Shown: positions 18,370 through 27,388 of the stretch, in pieces
How positions within the stretch are numbered: position 1 is the stretch's first letter
Layout: each line of letters opens with the position of its first letter
Origin: Bacteroidaceae bacterium
Lineage (GTDB): Bacteria; Bacteroidota; Bacteroidia; Bacteroidales; Bacteroidaceae
Assembly (NCBI GenBank): GCA_017633615.1
Contig: JAGBPB010000093.1
Coordinates: 20,003 to 84,002, forward strand
Reading direction: 5' to 3'
Length of the DNA stretch: 64,000 nucleotides
The notes under the pieces: generated by a model
The model's database searches: none
The model's input: only the letters and a program-made list of their open reading frames with translations
Told to the model about the DNA's origin: nothing
Translations under genes and position numbers: made by a program

Positions 18370-18408
18370 TACATTTGGGGACGAGAGACCCCAATTGTAT
18401 CATTTGTA
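18361..18408. repeat. Palindromic repeat (REP-like) containing two convergent stop codons
   Basis: A 20-bp inverted repeat with one mismatch (arms 18361-18380 and 18389-18408, loop ACGAGAGA). Each arm carries AAATGATACAWTTGGGG, and the TGA in it is the stop codon of the flanking gene on that side (18367-18369 plus; 18400-18402 minus). It shares a 19-nt core, AAATGATRCAWTTGGGGAC, with the repeat pair at 33245-33350. The stem is strong enough to act as a bidirectional terminator, though no T run follows. Confidence 0.75.
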
Positions 18409-19125
18409 AGATTGTTTTAAGCAGGAAACATCAATAGTGTACATAACAAGTTCACCCTCCTTAATCAAGACATAATGGTCGTGGTTAAGGTTGTTGTCTT
18501 TTAGACGGATGAGATTGCCTATGCGCTCCCATTGGCCTTCGGAAAAGAGTAATCCGCCATACACTAAGCTGTATGTCTCATCTTCATTTATATTGATGTT
18601 AGTGGGTACGGAATATCTCTTAACTGATGTGTATGATTTGAATTCCAACGGGTAGAAAGGCTCACCAAATGCAATGCTGTCAGCTGTTTCACTCAACATT
18701 GATTTATGTCTGTCATAATGTGATGCATCATAATCATACATTATTTGGCGATTATATTTAAGATTGCGTCCTATCAGAAACGGGAATCCGCTTGTAAAGG
18801 AAATGACATTGTCTTTTATGACCGCCTCAAATTTGAAAAAGGTGAACCTATCGTTAAAGTATAATGTATCACCTTTACTGGAATAATTACCCATCGATAT
18901 TCTATCCATATAAATAATATCATCGGACGCATCCCATTCTAATTCAATGCAATATCGACCATCGTTCAGCAGATAGAGATAACAGTCATCATATTCATTA
19001 TCCAGAAAATAATCAGGATATGTCTTGTCATTAAGTGAGAGCATGTAGAAATCGGCCTTCTTATGCTCGGCGCGGCAGACAAGGCATATTATCAGCAATG
19101 CCACAATTGATAATAATCGTTTCAT
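18400..19125 (-). CDS. Exported protein of unknown function
   Basis: 241 residues. The signal peptide (1-19) is MKRLLSIVALLIICLVCRAE; the Cys in it is not in a convincing lipobox, so cleavage after RAE is more likely. The mature part is rich in Tyr, Asp and aromatic residues (YPDYFLDNEYDDCYLYLL) and looks beta-rich, with no motif I recognise. It is probably secreted or periplasmic. The gene is more AT-rich than its neighbours and lies in a stretch of unknown genes next to a tRNA. Its stop codon is inside the palindrome at 18361-18408. Confidence 0.7.
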   Translation of the reverse strand: MKRLLSIVALLIICLVCRAEHKKADFYMLSLNDKTYPDYFLDNEYDDCYLYLLNDGRYCIELEWDASDDIIYMDRISMGNYSSKGDTLYFNDRFTFFKFEAVIKDNVISFTSGFPFLIGRNLKYNRQIMYDYDASHYDRHKSMLSETADSIAFGEPFYPLEFKSYTSVKRYSVPTNININEDETYSLVYGGLLFSEGQWERIGNLIRLKDNNLNHDHYVLIKEGELVMYTIDVSCLKQSYK

Positions 19126-19198
19126 AAAATTTCAATTAATATTTGGACTTTGCAATCAGAACGGCTGATTGCAGGAAATACGTCTTTGAACGTATGCT

Positions 19199-19486
19199 TT
19201 ATCTGTTTTCAGTTCGAGGTATTTGCACTCCGTACATCAGCCTGACATGGGGAGTCTCTTTACCTAGACCCTGGAAATCCCTCATGTGGATTGTTTGTGG
19301 TTCATCGTTGTCGGAAGTGTTGGTTTCCTTTTCATCAGGAGTCTCTACATCATTCTCTTCAGCCGCTTTATCCTTTGATGCAGCCTTGGATGAGGAGCAT
19401 GAGCAGATGAATGCAAACAGCAGGAAAGTAAAGGCGTATACTATGCGATACCAGCCTTTGGAAAGCATTATTTTGATTGTTTTCAT
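19199..19486 (-). CDS. Small predicted lipoprotein
   Basis: 95 residues from the ATG at 19486 (MKTIKIMLSKGWYRIVYAF). A hydrophobic signal (YAFTFLLFAFICSC) contains Cys residues that could be lipidated, though the lipobox is not canonical. The rest is an acidic, Ser/Thr/Glu-rich low-complexity linker. A C-terminal segment, HVRLMYGVQIPRTENR, recalls the MYGVP-type motif seen at the mature start of some Bacteroidales lipoproteins. No function can be assigned. It lies 73 nt upstream of the exported protein gene and in the same direction. Confidence 0.55.
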   Translation of the reverse strand: MKTIKIMLSKGWYRIVYAFTFLLFAFICSCSSSKAASKDKAAEENDVETPDEKETNTSDNDEPQTIHMRDFQGLGKETPHVRLMYGVQIPRTENR

Positions 19487-19583
19487 GATGGGTTTCAAAT
19501 AGGTTCTTTATTAATTATATATGGAAGATACATGAAAGTAAAATATTCATGGGTGCTAAATAAACATTTATTTGCCACAAAGC

Positions 19584-19611
19584 AAAACAGGCATCATTTG
19601 ATGCCTGTTTT
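19584..19611 (-). terminator. Terminator of tRNA-Arg
   Basis: A perfect 13-bp inverted repeat (AAAACAGGCATCA / TGATGCCTGTTTT, TT or AA between) starts 6 nt after the tRNA 3' end on the minus strand. It ends in TTTT. Confidence 0.85.
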
Positions 19612-19617
19612 ACTTTG

Positions 19618-19691
19618 TGATTCCGCCGGGATTCAAACCCGGAACCTTCTGATCCGTAGTCAGATGCTCTATTCAGTTAAGCTACGGAACC
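19618..19691 (-). tRNA. tRNA-Arg (anticodon ACG)
   Basis: A 74-nt cloverleaf read on the minus strand. Acceptor is GGTTCCG / CGGAATC with discriminator A. The D-arm region is GCTTAACTGAATAGAGC. The anticodon stem TCTGA/TCAGA encloses CTACGGA, with anticodon ACG (A34 is normally edited to inosine by TadA). The T-arm is CCGGG-TTTGAAT-CCCGG. CCA is not encoded. A terminator hairpin follows at once, and a hairpin-rich leader precedes it. Confidence 0.95.
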
Positions 19692-19711
19692 GAACCTTAA
19701 GCCAAACGAAC

Positions 19712-19816
19712 AAAGAAAAACTCCGTTTTTCTTTAATTCTTTTGAATTGACGGCAAAAAGGAACTAGTTCATTTTTGACGTTGATTCAAAAGAATCAAGT
19801 AAGCGCAAGCTTACTT
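19712..19816 (-). ncRNA. Hairpin-rich leader upstream of tRNA-Arg (candidate structured RNA)
   Basis: Five stem-loops lie back to back. They are at 19797-19816 (AAGTAAGC-TTGC-GCTTACTT), 19781-19798 (TTGATTC-TTTT-GAATCAA), 19754-19777 (CAAAAATGAAC / GTTCCTTTTTG), 19735-19748 (AATTC-AAAA-GAATT) and 19712-19734 (AAAGAAAAAC-GGA-GTTTTTCTTT), written in minus-strand sense. The second and fourth can instead pair with each other (19736-19747 with 19784-19795, a perfect 12 bp) around the third. A strong promoter lies upstream at 19875-19903. No ATG-started reading frame is present, so I treat it as transcribed, non-coding leader or small RNA. Confidence 0.55.
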
Positions 19817-19874
19817 TGTCGTGGCGTGGTGAGGAAGACGAAGTCAACCAAACCCTGCTTCTGTTAAAGCGGTG

Positions 19875-19903
19875 CAAAGATACCACTTTATTTCTACAAT
19901 CAA
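19875..19903 (-). promoter_or_regulatory. Promoter of the tRNA-Arg leader (TTG-N18-TATCTTTG)
   Basis: On the minus strand TTG (19903-19901) and TATCTTTG (19882-19875) are 18 nt apart, close to the Bacteroidetes consensus. RNA would start near 19868 and run about 177 nt before the tRNA 5' end. Confidence 0.75.
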
Positions 19904-20008
19904 GCACAATCTCCTCTTTTTTTTCTCTATTCTGTTATTTTGTTCGTGTTTTTCCTGTTGCACAAAAAAATTTCTTTTATTTGTAATCAAATCCTTTTTC
20001 AAAAACCT

Positions 20009-20989
20009 ATGGAGACCAATAATTACAAGCCTGTCACCTATGCTTCACGTATTGCTGGCATTATCCTTTTTGTAATTGCAACAACCGTAATGAATTCATG
20101 CACAAAAGCACCGGATTCCGATTCTACGAACTGGTGGTTCAGAAACGGTGTGCAATCCGGAGGCATCAAGTCAATTGACTATGGCTTTTACAAGCATAAT
20201 TTCGATAAGAACGGTCGTGAAATCAGTTTCAAGAGTTCTGCAAATGAAATGTTGAATGAGTATGATTCTGATGGATTACTTGTCAGGGAGACCCGCATCG
20301 ATATTGACAGAGGCGATACAATTATTGAGGAGACCGTCTTTGAATACAACAATAAAGGCAAGTTTGTCCAGCCGTTACTCAATGGTGTTGAGGGGTTTGC
20401 ATATTTCAATTATGACTATCTGATTCCGGATCTTTCAAGAGTCATCATGACAACGACCAGAAACGGTGAAATGACCCACTCAGGTGAAATCAATTATGAG
20501 TTCCGTGGTGACCGGATGCTCCGGATCAGTTTTGGTCATTATAATAGCAACAGAGATACTACGGTGGTATTATATAAGGGTGATTATCCCTATGAGTGCA
20601 CCAGAGACAAATTCTGTTTCGGCCCTGTGAGTTACCAGGAGAACGGTATGTTCAGTGAATTCAGACGGGTGTTCAAGAATTATGACGGCAGTACAAACCG
20701 GGAGGTGACACTCAGTTACAGGAACGTTAACGGTCTGATGTTAGTTGACAAAAGATGTGTTATAGACAGTTTCAGCGGTACTGAAACAATATATTACGCC
20801 TATGATGATAAAGGCAATCCTATACGCGATATCATATTCAGAGCCGACGAAACCCCGGAAATAGCTGAATACTCATACGTATTTGACAGCGAAGGAAACT
20901 GGATTCAGAAGACTGAAACATTCACTGATTCTGAAGGAAACCAGTTAGCTAAACCAAGAACAGAAACACGCACCATTGAGTACTGGTAA
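20009..20989 (+). CDS. Lipoprotein with YD-like repeats, function unknown
   Basis: 326 residues from the ATG at 20009. The signal IAGIILFVIATTVMNSC gives a lipobox with Cys near residue 31. The mature part has repeated Tyr-Asp/Gly units such as YDSDGLLVRETR, YDDKGNPIRDI and FDSEGNWIQKTE, like the MORN/YD-type beta-hairpin repeats of many Bacteroidales lipoproteins. It is probably tethered to the outer membrane. No catalytic motif is seen. The upstream part of the frame has no homology-like features and would remove the signal peptide, so the internal ATG was chosen. It converges on trpA. Confidence 0.75.
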   Translation: METNNYKPVTYASRIAGIILFVIATTVMNSCTKAPDSDSTNWWFRNGVQSGGIKSIDYGFYKHNFDKNGREISFKSSANEMLNEYDSDGLLVRETRIDIDRGDTIIEETVFEYNNKGKFVQPLLNGVEGFAYFNYDYLIPDLSRVIMTTTRNGEMTHSGEINYEFRGDRMLRISFGHYNSNRDTTVVLYKGDYPYECTRDKFCFGPVSYQENGMFSEFRRVFKNYDGSTNREVTLSYRNVNGLMLVDKRCVIDSFSGTETIYYAYDDKGNPIRDIIFRADETPEIAEYSYVFDSEGNWIQKTETFTDSEGNQLAKPRTETRTIEYW

Positions 20990-21011
20990 GACGTATTCCT
21001 GCTCCCGGCGT

Positions 21012-21785
21012 TTATTCTCCCAAGGCTTTCATCAATGAATCAAACGCCTTGTCTGCATCGGTATTCTGTTCAAGAAGCTGCACAAACTTACTGCCTATGA
21101 TACATCCTGCGGCATTTGCCTGAGCACTCTCCAGAGTCTGCTTGTTGCTAATTCCAAATCCTATCATGCGTGGATGTTTCAGATTCATGTCGTTCACATG
21201 GTTGAAGTACTCCTGCTTCCGGGCATCAAACTCCTTCTGTGCACCTGTTGTAGCGGCTGAACTTACCATATAGATGAATCCGTCTGTATTGTCATCAATA
21301 AAGCGTATGCGTTCATCGCTGGTCTCAGGAGTGATAAGCATGATAATTCGTACGTCATACTTATCGGCCACGGGTTTAACCTGACTGAGATAGTCATTGA
21401 AAGGCAGGTCTGGGATGATTACGCCGTCAATGCCTGTCTCTGAGCACTTCTTAAAGAAGGCATCGTAGCCATACTGATATATAGGATTAAGATATCCCAT
21501 AAGCACCAGAGGCATCTTCACGTCCTTACGAATGTCTGACAACTGCTCAAAAAGCAGCCTGAGTGTCATACCGTTGCGCAGGGCCTTGGTGGCGGCATCC
21601 TGGATTACGGGGCCGTCGGCCATGGGATCGCTGAACGGGATTCCCACTTCAATCATATCCACTCCCTTGCTCTCAAGGGTGCGTATTATCTGCGCGGTGC
21701 TTTCCAATGTGGGATGCCCTGCGCAGAAATATAGTGACAGTATGCCTTGCTTTTTTGTGGCGAACAACTTATTTATTATGTTCAT
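21012..21785 (-). CDS. trpA: Tryptophan synthase alpha subunit
   Basis: 257 residues. It cleaves indole-3-glycerol phosphate to indole and glyceraldehyde 3-phosphate. The TIM barrel has GIPFSDPMADGPVIQ (the catalytic Glu is in VEVGIPFSDP, near 48; Asp in PDLPFNDY, near 128) and GFGISNKQT near the phosphate site. The start at 21785 (MNIINKLFATKKQG) overlaps the end of trpF by 17 nt; an upstream ATG would lengthen the overlap. It is the last gene of the operon, whereas trpB is the first. Indole channelling to TrpB is expected. Confidence 0.96.
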   Translation of the reverse strand: MNIINKLFATKKQGILSLYFCAGHPTLESTAQIIRTLESKGVDMIEVGIPFSDPMADGPVIQDAATKALRNGMTLRLLFEQLSDIRKDVKMPLVLMGYLNPIYQYGYDAFFKKCSETGIDGVIIPDLPFNDYLSQVKPVADKYDVRIIMLITPETSDERIRFIDDNTDGFIYMVSSAATTGAQKEFDARKQEYFNHVNDMNLKHPRMIGFGISNKQTLESAQANAAGCIIGSKFVQLLEQNTDADKAFDSLMKALGE

Positions 21786-22398
21786 AATTACGTATGTTAT
21801 TGATAAATACACTCAGTTTGTTAATCTCTTTAAGGGCCGGCTCAGTCTCAAATTGGCTGTTCAGGTCAATGCCGCTGAATTTGGGATGCTCAATCTCTGC
21901 AAGACGCTCCTCGGCTCCAGGGCCGATGCCTCCGGCCAGGATGAATGGATTGCTTCCGTCATAACTGTCCAGCAGGCTCCAGTCAAAACTTTGGCCGCTG
22001 CCGCCCCACCCGCTGCATTTGGTGTCAAACAGGAACATATCCACGCCGTCGGCACGCTCAAATGCGTTGCAGACATCAAAATCCGATGCCTGAGCCACCT
22101 GGATGGCTTTCATTATTGGCAGCCCGGTGGCCTTATGGATGGCGCGGCACAACTCCGGCGTCTCAGTTCCGTGCAGTTGTATGCGGTTAAGACCCAGTTC
22201 ACGGACCTTTTGGACCAACTCATCGGCCGTGGGATTTACAAAGACCCCCACTCTGCACACATCGGGCAGATAATAGGGACGGTCGCTCACGTAACGCTTG
22301 CTGCCGCTCCAGCACATAAACCCCATCATATCAGGTCCAAGGCTCTCCACCTCCCTGATATTCTGAGCGTCACGCATTCCACAGACTTTGATTATCAT
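21769..22398 (-). CDS. trpF: Phosphoribosylanthranilate isomerase
   Basis: 209 residues. MIIKVCGMRDAQNI carries the catalytic Cys (in KVCGM). The barrel continues through RIQLHGTE and ILAGGIGPG to GIDLNSQFETEPALKE near the end (catalytic Asp in IDLNSQFE). It converts N-(5'-phosphoribosyl)anthranilate to the carboxyphenylamino-deoxyribulose phosphate used by TrpC. The start ATG overlaps the trpC stop by 4 nt (ATGA). The separate trpC and trpF genes differ from the fused enzyme of enterobacteria. Confidence 0.96.
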   Translation of the reverse strand: MIIKVCGMRDAQNIREVESLGPDMMGFMCWSGSKRYVSDRPYYLPDVCRVGVFVNPTADELVQKVRELGLNRIQLHGTETPELCRAIHKATGLPIMKAIQVAQASDFDVCNAFERADGVDMFLFDTKCSGWGGSGQSFDWSLLDSYDGSNPFILAGGIGPGAEERLAEIEHPKFSGIDLNSQFETEPALKEINKLSVFINNIRNYEHNK

Positions 22399-23186
22399 AT
22401 CGCTGCAATGAATTCGGCAAGAGCCTTGCCGGGGTCCTGTTCTTTCATGAAACACTCTCCCATAAGGAATCCGCGGAATCCGGCTGCACGCAAAAGGCGC
22501 ACGGTATCGGGATTGCTTATGCCACTCTCGCTTACTTTAACGGCCTCTGTGGCCATTTTCTCCGCCAGGCGGAATGTGTTAGCCACATCAGTATGGAAAG
22601 TGCCCAGATTGCGGTTGTTTATGCCCGCCATATCGGGGTTGCACTCCAGATAGTCAAGTTCCTGCTCGCTGTGCATCTCCAGCAGCACCTCAAGCTTAAG
22701 GTCGTGCGCAGTGCGTGTAAGCGTGCGGCACTCATCAAGACTCAAATCCGCGGCAATAAGCAATACTGCATCGGCACCAACCAAACGCGCCTCAAACAGC
22801 TGATACTCATCAACAATGAACTCCTTGCGCAGAATAGGTATATCCACCGATGCACGCACCTGCGGGATAAAATCCAGGGTTCCGCCAAAGTACTCTCTAT
22901 CTGTGAGTATGCTAAGGGCCGATGCACCTCCGGCTGCGTACCTGGGTACCACATCCATAGGCTGTGCATCCTCATGTATCCACCCTTTTGAGGGGCTCTT
23001 ACGCTTGAATTCAGCAATGATTCCATAAGGACTGTCGGCCAGGGCGCGGCTCATGCTGCGTTCCCTGATGCCATCGGCCATAAGGCGCTCCACGCGGGCG
23101 TATAGTTCACGGGGCGGAACCAGCGCTTTCTGCTGCTCCAACTCCACCCGCTTATGGGCTACTATCTCCTGTAGTATATCGGCCAT
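22395..23186 (-). CDS. trpC: Indole-3-glycerol phosphate synthase
   Basis: 263 residues. MADILQEIVAHKRVELEQQK is the usual N-terminus. IAEFKRKSPSKGWI holds the catalytic Lys, ILRKEFIVDEYQ the second, and GINNRNLGTFHTD and VSESGISNPDTV the phosphate and substrate loops. It ring-closes the TrpF product to indole-3-glycerol phosphate. The start codon overlaps the trpD stop by one base (TAATG), and the end overlaps trpF by four. Confidence 0.97.
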   Translation of the reverse strand: MADILQEIVAHKRVELEQQKALVPPRELYARVERLMADGIRERSMSRALADSPYGIIAEFKRKSPSKGWIHEDAQPMDVVPRYAAGGASALSILTDREYFGGTLDFIPQVRASVDIPILRKEFIVDEYQLFEARLVGADAVLLIAADLSLDECRTLTRTAHDLKLEVLLEMHSEQELDYLECNPDMAGINNRNLGTFHTDVANTFRLAEKMATEAVKVSESGISNPDTVRLLRAAGFRGFLMGECFMKEQDPGKALAEFIAAI

Positions 23187-24181
23187 TACTGATTGATTTC
23201 TACGAATTTACGGAATGCCTGTAGGGCACGGCCGCTTTCCAGTGACTCGCGTGCCATTGCCACACTGTCCTCAATGCTCATGTTGCGGTCCATGATACCT
23301 ATTCCGCAGGCTGCATTGGCTATGATCACGTTCTTCTGCGCGGTGGTTGATGTTCCGTTCAGCACGCTGTCAAATATGGCCGATGCATCCGTTATGCTTG
23401 CACCGCCGAAAATCTCCTCGGGCGAAATGTAATCCAGACCCATATCCTTGGGGGTATAAACCTTCTCGTAGTAGTTTGTAACCACCTTGAATCCGCTGGT
23501 AAGTGAAATCTCATCGTAGCCGTCATAACTTGTAATAACGCCAAAGTTGTCACCAATGCGCTGATGGATGTTCACATACAGCCTCAACTGGGCCTGTGTG
23601 GCGGTTCCGTGCAGTGAGTTCTTGGGATGGCAGGGATTTACAAGCGGTCCCAGCAGGTTGAAACATGTGGGGATTGCCAGAGCCTTGCGGGTGGGTCCCA
23701 CAAACTTCATTCCATATGCAAACAGCGGTGCGTGGAAGTAGCATACACCAGCCTCATCAAGTGAACGGCGCAGTACATCGGGGTTGTCGGTGAACTTTAC
23801 TCCATGCTCCTGCAGCACGTTGCTGGCGCCGCTCACGCTGCTGCTGCCGCCGTTTCCGTGCTTGGTAACCTTGTAACCGGCTCCTGCAATTACGAATGCC
23901 GAGCAGGTGCTTATGTTGAATGTGTTCTTGCCGTCACCGCCTGTACCCACTATGTCAAGAGTGTTCTCCTGATCCAGGTCAATGTGCTTACCGGTCTCCA
24001 GAAGTCCCTGACGAAGGCCAAGAAGTTCATCTACAGTCACTCCGCGTGTCTGAATGGCCATAAGCAGGGCTGCAATCTGCTGATCGTTGTACTTGCCGTC
24101 AATAATGTTGAGCATGATGCTGTGTGTCTCCTCCTGAGTCAGTGTAGCACCGTCAATAAGTTTCAAAAGATACTGTTTCAT
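23186..24181 (-). CDS. trpD: Anthranilate phosphoribosyltransferase
   Basis: 331 residues. GTGGDGKNTFNIST is the PRPP-binding signature, KHGNGGSSSVSGASNVLQ follows, and GPTRKALAIPTCFNLLGPLVNP is the second conserved block. It transfers phosphoribose from PRPP to anthranilate. It lies 13 nt after trpG as a separate gene, so the TrpG-TrpD fusion of some bacteria is absent. Confidence 0.97.
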   Translation of the reverse strand: MKQYLLKLIDGATLTQEETHSIMLNIIDGKYNDQQIAALLMAIQTRGVTVDELLGLRQGLLETGKHIDLDQENTLDIVGTGGDGKNTFNISTCSAFVIAGAGYKVTKHGNGGSSSVSGASNVLQEHGVKFTDNPDVLRRSLDEAGVCYFHAPLFAYGMKFVGPTRKALAIPTCFNLLGPLVNPCHPKNSLHGTATQAQLRLYVNIHQRIGDNFGVITSYDGYDEISLTSGFKVVTNYYEKVYTPKDMGLDYISPEEIFGGASITDASAIFDSVLNGTSTTAQKNVIIANAACGIGIMDRNMSIEDSVAMARESLESGRALQAFRKFVEINQ

Positions 24182-24194
24182 ATAGCAATGTTAT

Positions 24195-24764
24195 TTATTT
24201 GTTATTCAACCAATTATTGATTATTGTCTTACCCTGTGGAGTCAGTACGCTCTCGGGGTGAAACTGAATTCCGCGTACATCGTACTCGCGGTGTCTCAAG
24301 GACATGATATAACCATCATCGCTGCGGCTGGTAACCTCAAGGCACTCTGGCAGTCCGTTTTCATCGACCACCCAAGAGTGGTAACGCCCTACCTCAAGGT
24401 CTGCGGGAAGTCCCTCAAACAGGTAATCCTGAACAATGATATGTGCCGGTGTAGCCACACCGTGAACCACATTGCCTATGTTGAGCAAGTTTGCTCCAAA
24501 GGCCTCACCTATGGCCTGGTGGCCCAGGCAGATGCCTAGGATTGGCTTGTGGCCTGCGTATGCCTTGATAACCTGCGGCATAAGTCCTGCCTCACTGGGT
24601 ATTCCGGGGCCCGGAGAGAGCACAATCTTGTCAAACTGCTCCAGATCCTCAATCCGGAACTTATCGTTGCGAACTACAGTCACATTTGCACCCAGTTCCT
24701 TGAGAAGGTGGCTCAGGTTATATGTAAATGAGTCGTAATTGTCTATGATTATGGTCTTTATCAT
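24195..24764 (-). CDS. trpG: Anthranilate synthase, glutamine amidotransferase component
   Basis: 189 residues. It is a class I glutamine amidotransferase. IDNYDSFTYNL is at the N-terminus, the catalytic Cys is in LGICLGHQAIGEAFG (near 81), and the His-Glu pair is in QFHPESVLTPQG (near 172). It supplies ammonia to TrpE. The ATG overlaps the trpE stop by 4 nt. A dual role as PabA (folate) is possible because no second copy is in view, but this cannot be told from sequence. Confidence 0.96.
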   Translation of the reverse strand: MIKTIIIDNYDSFTYNLSHLLKELGANVTVVRNDKFRIEDLEQFDKIVLSPGPGIPSEAGLMPQVIKAYAGHKPILGICLGHQAIGEAFGANLLNIGNVVHGVATPAHIIVQDYLFEGLPADLEVGRYHSWVVDENGLPECLEVTSRSDDGYIMSLRHREYDVRGIQFHPESVLTPQGKTIINNWLNNK

Positions 24765-26161
24765 AACTTCTCTGCCATTAAGATAGCCTTGCGCAGTGCG
24801 CCCAGCTTGTTGTTAACCTCCTGTAATTCATATTCCACATCACTCTTGGCCACAATGCCGCCGCCGGCCTGGAACCAGAGATCACCGTTACGGCTCACAA
24901 AGGTGCGTATTGTGATAGCCTGGTTCAGGTCACCGTTAAAGCCTATAAAGCCGATGCATCCACCGTAGGCACCGCGGTTGTGCGGCTCATACTCGCTGAT
25001 AAGTTGCATGGCGCGAACCTTGGGAGCACCGCTCAGGGTGCCTGCCGGGAATGTGTCAATGAATGCGCGTATGGGATCAGCGTTCTCATCAAGTTCACCT
25101 GATACACGGCTCACCAGATGTATCACATGACTGTAGTACTGCATATCCTTGTAAAAGTCAATGTGTACGTTATGGCAGTTGCGGCTCAAATCGTTGCGGG
25201 CCAGATCCACAAGCATCACGTGCTCAGCATTCTCCTTGGGGTCATTCTTAAGGTAGAGAGCGTTTACACGGTCCTGCTCAGCATTACCTGTACGCTTGGT
25301 AGTTCCTGCTATGGGGTCTATGTAAGCCTGACGTCCTGCTATGCGGCAGTGAGTTTCAGGGCTTGAACCGAATATGCGGAACCCGCCAAAGTCAAAGTAG
25401 AACAGATACGGGCTGGGATTGATGCTGCGCAGGGCACGGTACAACTGGAAGTCATCACCTGTATATGACTGCTTGAAACGGCGTGAGAGCACAATCTGGA
25501 ACACATCTCCGCGCTTGCAGTGAGCAATTCCGCGGCGTATGTTCTCACAGTGCTCATCGTCAGTTAGGGTGCTGGTGCACTCTCCTACAGCATGGAATGA
25601 AAATGTGTGGTATGTGGGAGCGCTCAGTTCATGTTCAAACTTGTCAAGGTTGCCTTGTTCATTTTCACCGAGCAATTCTATCAGAGTCAGTTCATTACTG
25701 AAGTGGTCAAATACCGCAATGCTCTTGAACAGAGTATATTGCATATCGGCAGCATCATTCTCCTTCTGTGTCTCATCCTTGATCTTGATGTTCTCAAAGT
25801 AACGAACTGCGTTGAATGTGGTAAAGCCGTACAGACCGCAGTAGTTGCTGCCATCTCCCTCTATTGAGAAATGTCTTAGGAAATCATTTATAAGGTGTGC
25901 GGCATCATAATCAGCATCAATGGCGTGCTCCTTTGTGGTGCCGTCAGGGAACAGCATGTAGCCTATTCCGTGTGCTATGCTGACAGTTGCCACGGGGTTT
26001 ATAGCTATGAATGACTTGGAGTTCTCACCACCGTGATAATCAGAACTCTCCATGAGCACGCTCTGTGAGTAGAGGTCACGTACGTTCAGGTACGCGGTCA
26101 CGGGAGTGAGCAGGTCACCCGGAGTTTTCTTGCTGATTGTATGGTATTTAAATTGCGTCAT
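24761..26161 (-). CDS. trpE: Anthranilate synthase component I
   Basis: 466 residues. The chorismate-binding C-terminal domain has [56 protein letters not shown] and [16 protein letters not shown]. An N-terminal LLESS-like segment ([16 protein letters not shown], about 38-53) is in the usual tryptophan feedback site. The start at 26161 ([16 protein letters not shown]) overlaps the trpB end by 14 nt. It makes anthranilate from chorismate with TrpG ammonia. It is the first committed enzyme, so both this site and the operon attenuator would sense tryptophan. Confidence 0.96.
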   Translation of the reverse strand: MTQFKYHTISKKTPGDLLTPVTAYLNVRDLYSQSVLMESSDYHGGENSKSFIAINPVATVSIAHGIGYMLFPDGTTKEHAIDADYDAAHLINDFLRHFSIEGDGSNYCGLYGFTTFNAVRYFENIKIKDETQKENDAADMQYTLFKSIAVFDHFSNELTLIELLGENEQGNLDKFEHELSAPTYHTFSFHAVGECTSTLTDDEHCENIRRGIAHCKRGDVFQIVLSRRFKQSYTGDDFQLYRALRSINPSPYLFYFDFGGFRIFGSSPETHCRIAGRQAYIDPIAGTTKRTGNAEQDRVNALYLKNDPKENAEHVMLVDLARNDLSRNCHNVHIDFYKDMQYYSHVIHLVSRVSGELDENADPIRAFIDTFPAGTLSGAPKVRAMQLISEYEPHNRGAYGGCIGFIGFNGDLNQAITIRTFVSRNGDLWFQAGGGIVAKSDVEYELQEVNNKLGALRKAILMAEKL

Positions 26162-27350
26162 AGTAAATCTCATCTTTATGTTTAAGATATGTGTTCAGGT
26201 CTTTGTCGCCGCGTCCGCTCACGGTAAGAACCACCACATCATCCTTGTTAAACTTCATCTTGGGCAGCATTGCAAGCGCGTGGCTACTCTCCAGGGCCGG
26301 GATGATACCTTCCAGACGTGTCAGTTCAAAGGCGGCCTGCAGAGCCTCATTGTCATTTACAGCCATTACCTGCGCGCGCCCTTGCTTATAGAGGTTGCAA
26401 TGGATAGGTCCTGTACCGGGATAATCCAGACCGGCCGATATTGAATACGGCTCAATAATCTGACCGTCAGGGGTCTGCATCACCATGATACGGCTTCCGT
26501 GCAGGATTCCGGGAGTTCCTATCTCCATTGATGCGGCTGTCTGCGGGGTCTCCAGACCCATACCGCCGGCCTCACCAAGAACTATCTTAACACGCTCATC
26601 ATCAATATAATGATATATGGTTCCAGCAGCATTGCTGCCTCCGCCTACGCATGCCATCAGATAGTCAGGATAGTCCCTGCCCTCTTTTTCCTGCAGTTGC
26701 TCCTTGATCTCGGCTGATATCACGCTTTGCAGACGTGCCACCATATCAGGATACGGGTGCGGGCCAACGGTACTGCCTATAATATAGAAGGTATCAGAGG
26801 GATTGCAGCACCAGTCACGGATGGCCTCATTTGTGGCATCCTTAAGGGTCTTGTTACCGCTGTGCACGGGCATCACTTCAGCACCCAGCATACGCATGCG
26901 TTCCACATTCACGGCCTGGCGCTCCACATCAAGAGCACCCATATAAACGCGGCAGGGCATATTCATAAGGGCACATACTGTTGCAGTAGCCACACCGTGC
27001 TGTCCTGCACCGGTCTCTGCAATGATACGGGTCTTACCCATCTTACGGGCCAGCAGGATCTGACCTATTGAGTTGTTTATCTTGTGGGCACCGGTATGGT
27101 TCAGGTCCTCACGCTTAAGGTAGAGTTTGCAGCCGTATTTCTCACTCATGCGAGATGCATAATAAAGAGGGCTTGGACGGCCTACATAGTCGCGCAGCAG
27201 TGCGTGGTACTCTTTCTTGAACTCATCGCTCTCAATTATGGGGAGGTAACTCTCTTTAAGCGTCTCAACGGTCTTGTAGAGAATCTCGGGGATGTAAGCA
27301 CCTCCAAACTCTCCGTAGTAACCGTTGCTGTCAATCTGATATGTATTCAT
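26148..27350 (-). CDS. trpB: Tryptophan synthase beta subunit
   Basis: 400 residues. The PLP Lys is in [13 protein letters not shown] (Lys near 92), the catalytic Glu in [13 protein letters not shown], the phosphate loop in [10 protein letters not shown], and the C-terminal Ser/Gly segment in [14 protein letters not shown]. This is the TrpB1 type that pairs with TrpA. It condenses indole with serine. It is the first structural gene of the operon, 37 nt after the attenuator T run. TrpB-first order is typical of Bacteroides and Prevotella. Confidence 0.97.
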   Translation of the reverse strand: MNTYQIDSNGYYGEFGGAYIPEILYKTVETLKESYLPIIESDEFKKEYHALLRDYVGRPSPLYYASRMSEKYGCKLYLKREDLNHTGAHKINNSIGQILLARKMGKTRIIAETGAGQHGVATATVCALMNMPCRVYMGALDVERQAVNVERMRMLGAEVMPVHSGNKTLKDATNEAIRDWCCNPSDTFYIIGSTVGPHPYPDMVARLQSVISAEIKEQLQEKEGRDYPDYLMACVGGGSNAAGTIYHYIDDERVKIVLGEAGGMGLETPQTAASMEIGTPGILHGSRIMVMQTPDGQIIEPYSISAGLDYPGTGPIHCNLYKQGRAQVMAVNDNEALQAAFELTRLEGIIPALESSHALAMLPKMKFNKDDVVVLTVSGRGDKDLNTYLKHKDEIYYDAI

Positions 27351-27388
27351 ATTGTCGTTATTGTTTTATTCTTACTGTTGTTAATCAT

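Noticed and set aside
18361..20989. Prophage or integrative element at the tRNA
   Set aside because: No integrase, no phage gene and no duplicated tRNA end were found.
21532..22653. A 373-codon plus-strand open frame across trpA-trpF-trpC
   Set aside because: It is antisense to three clearly coding, motif-bearing trp genes and has no family features.
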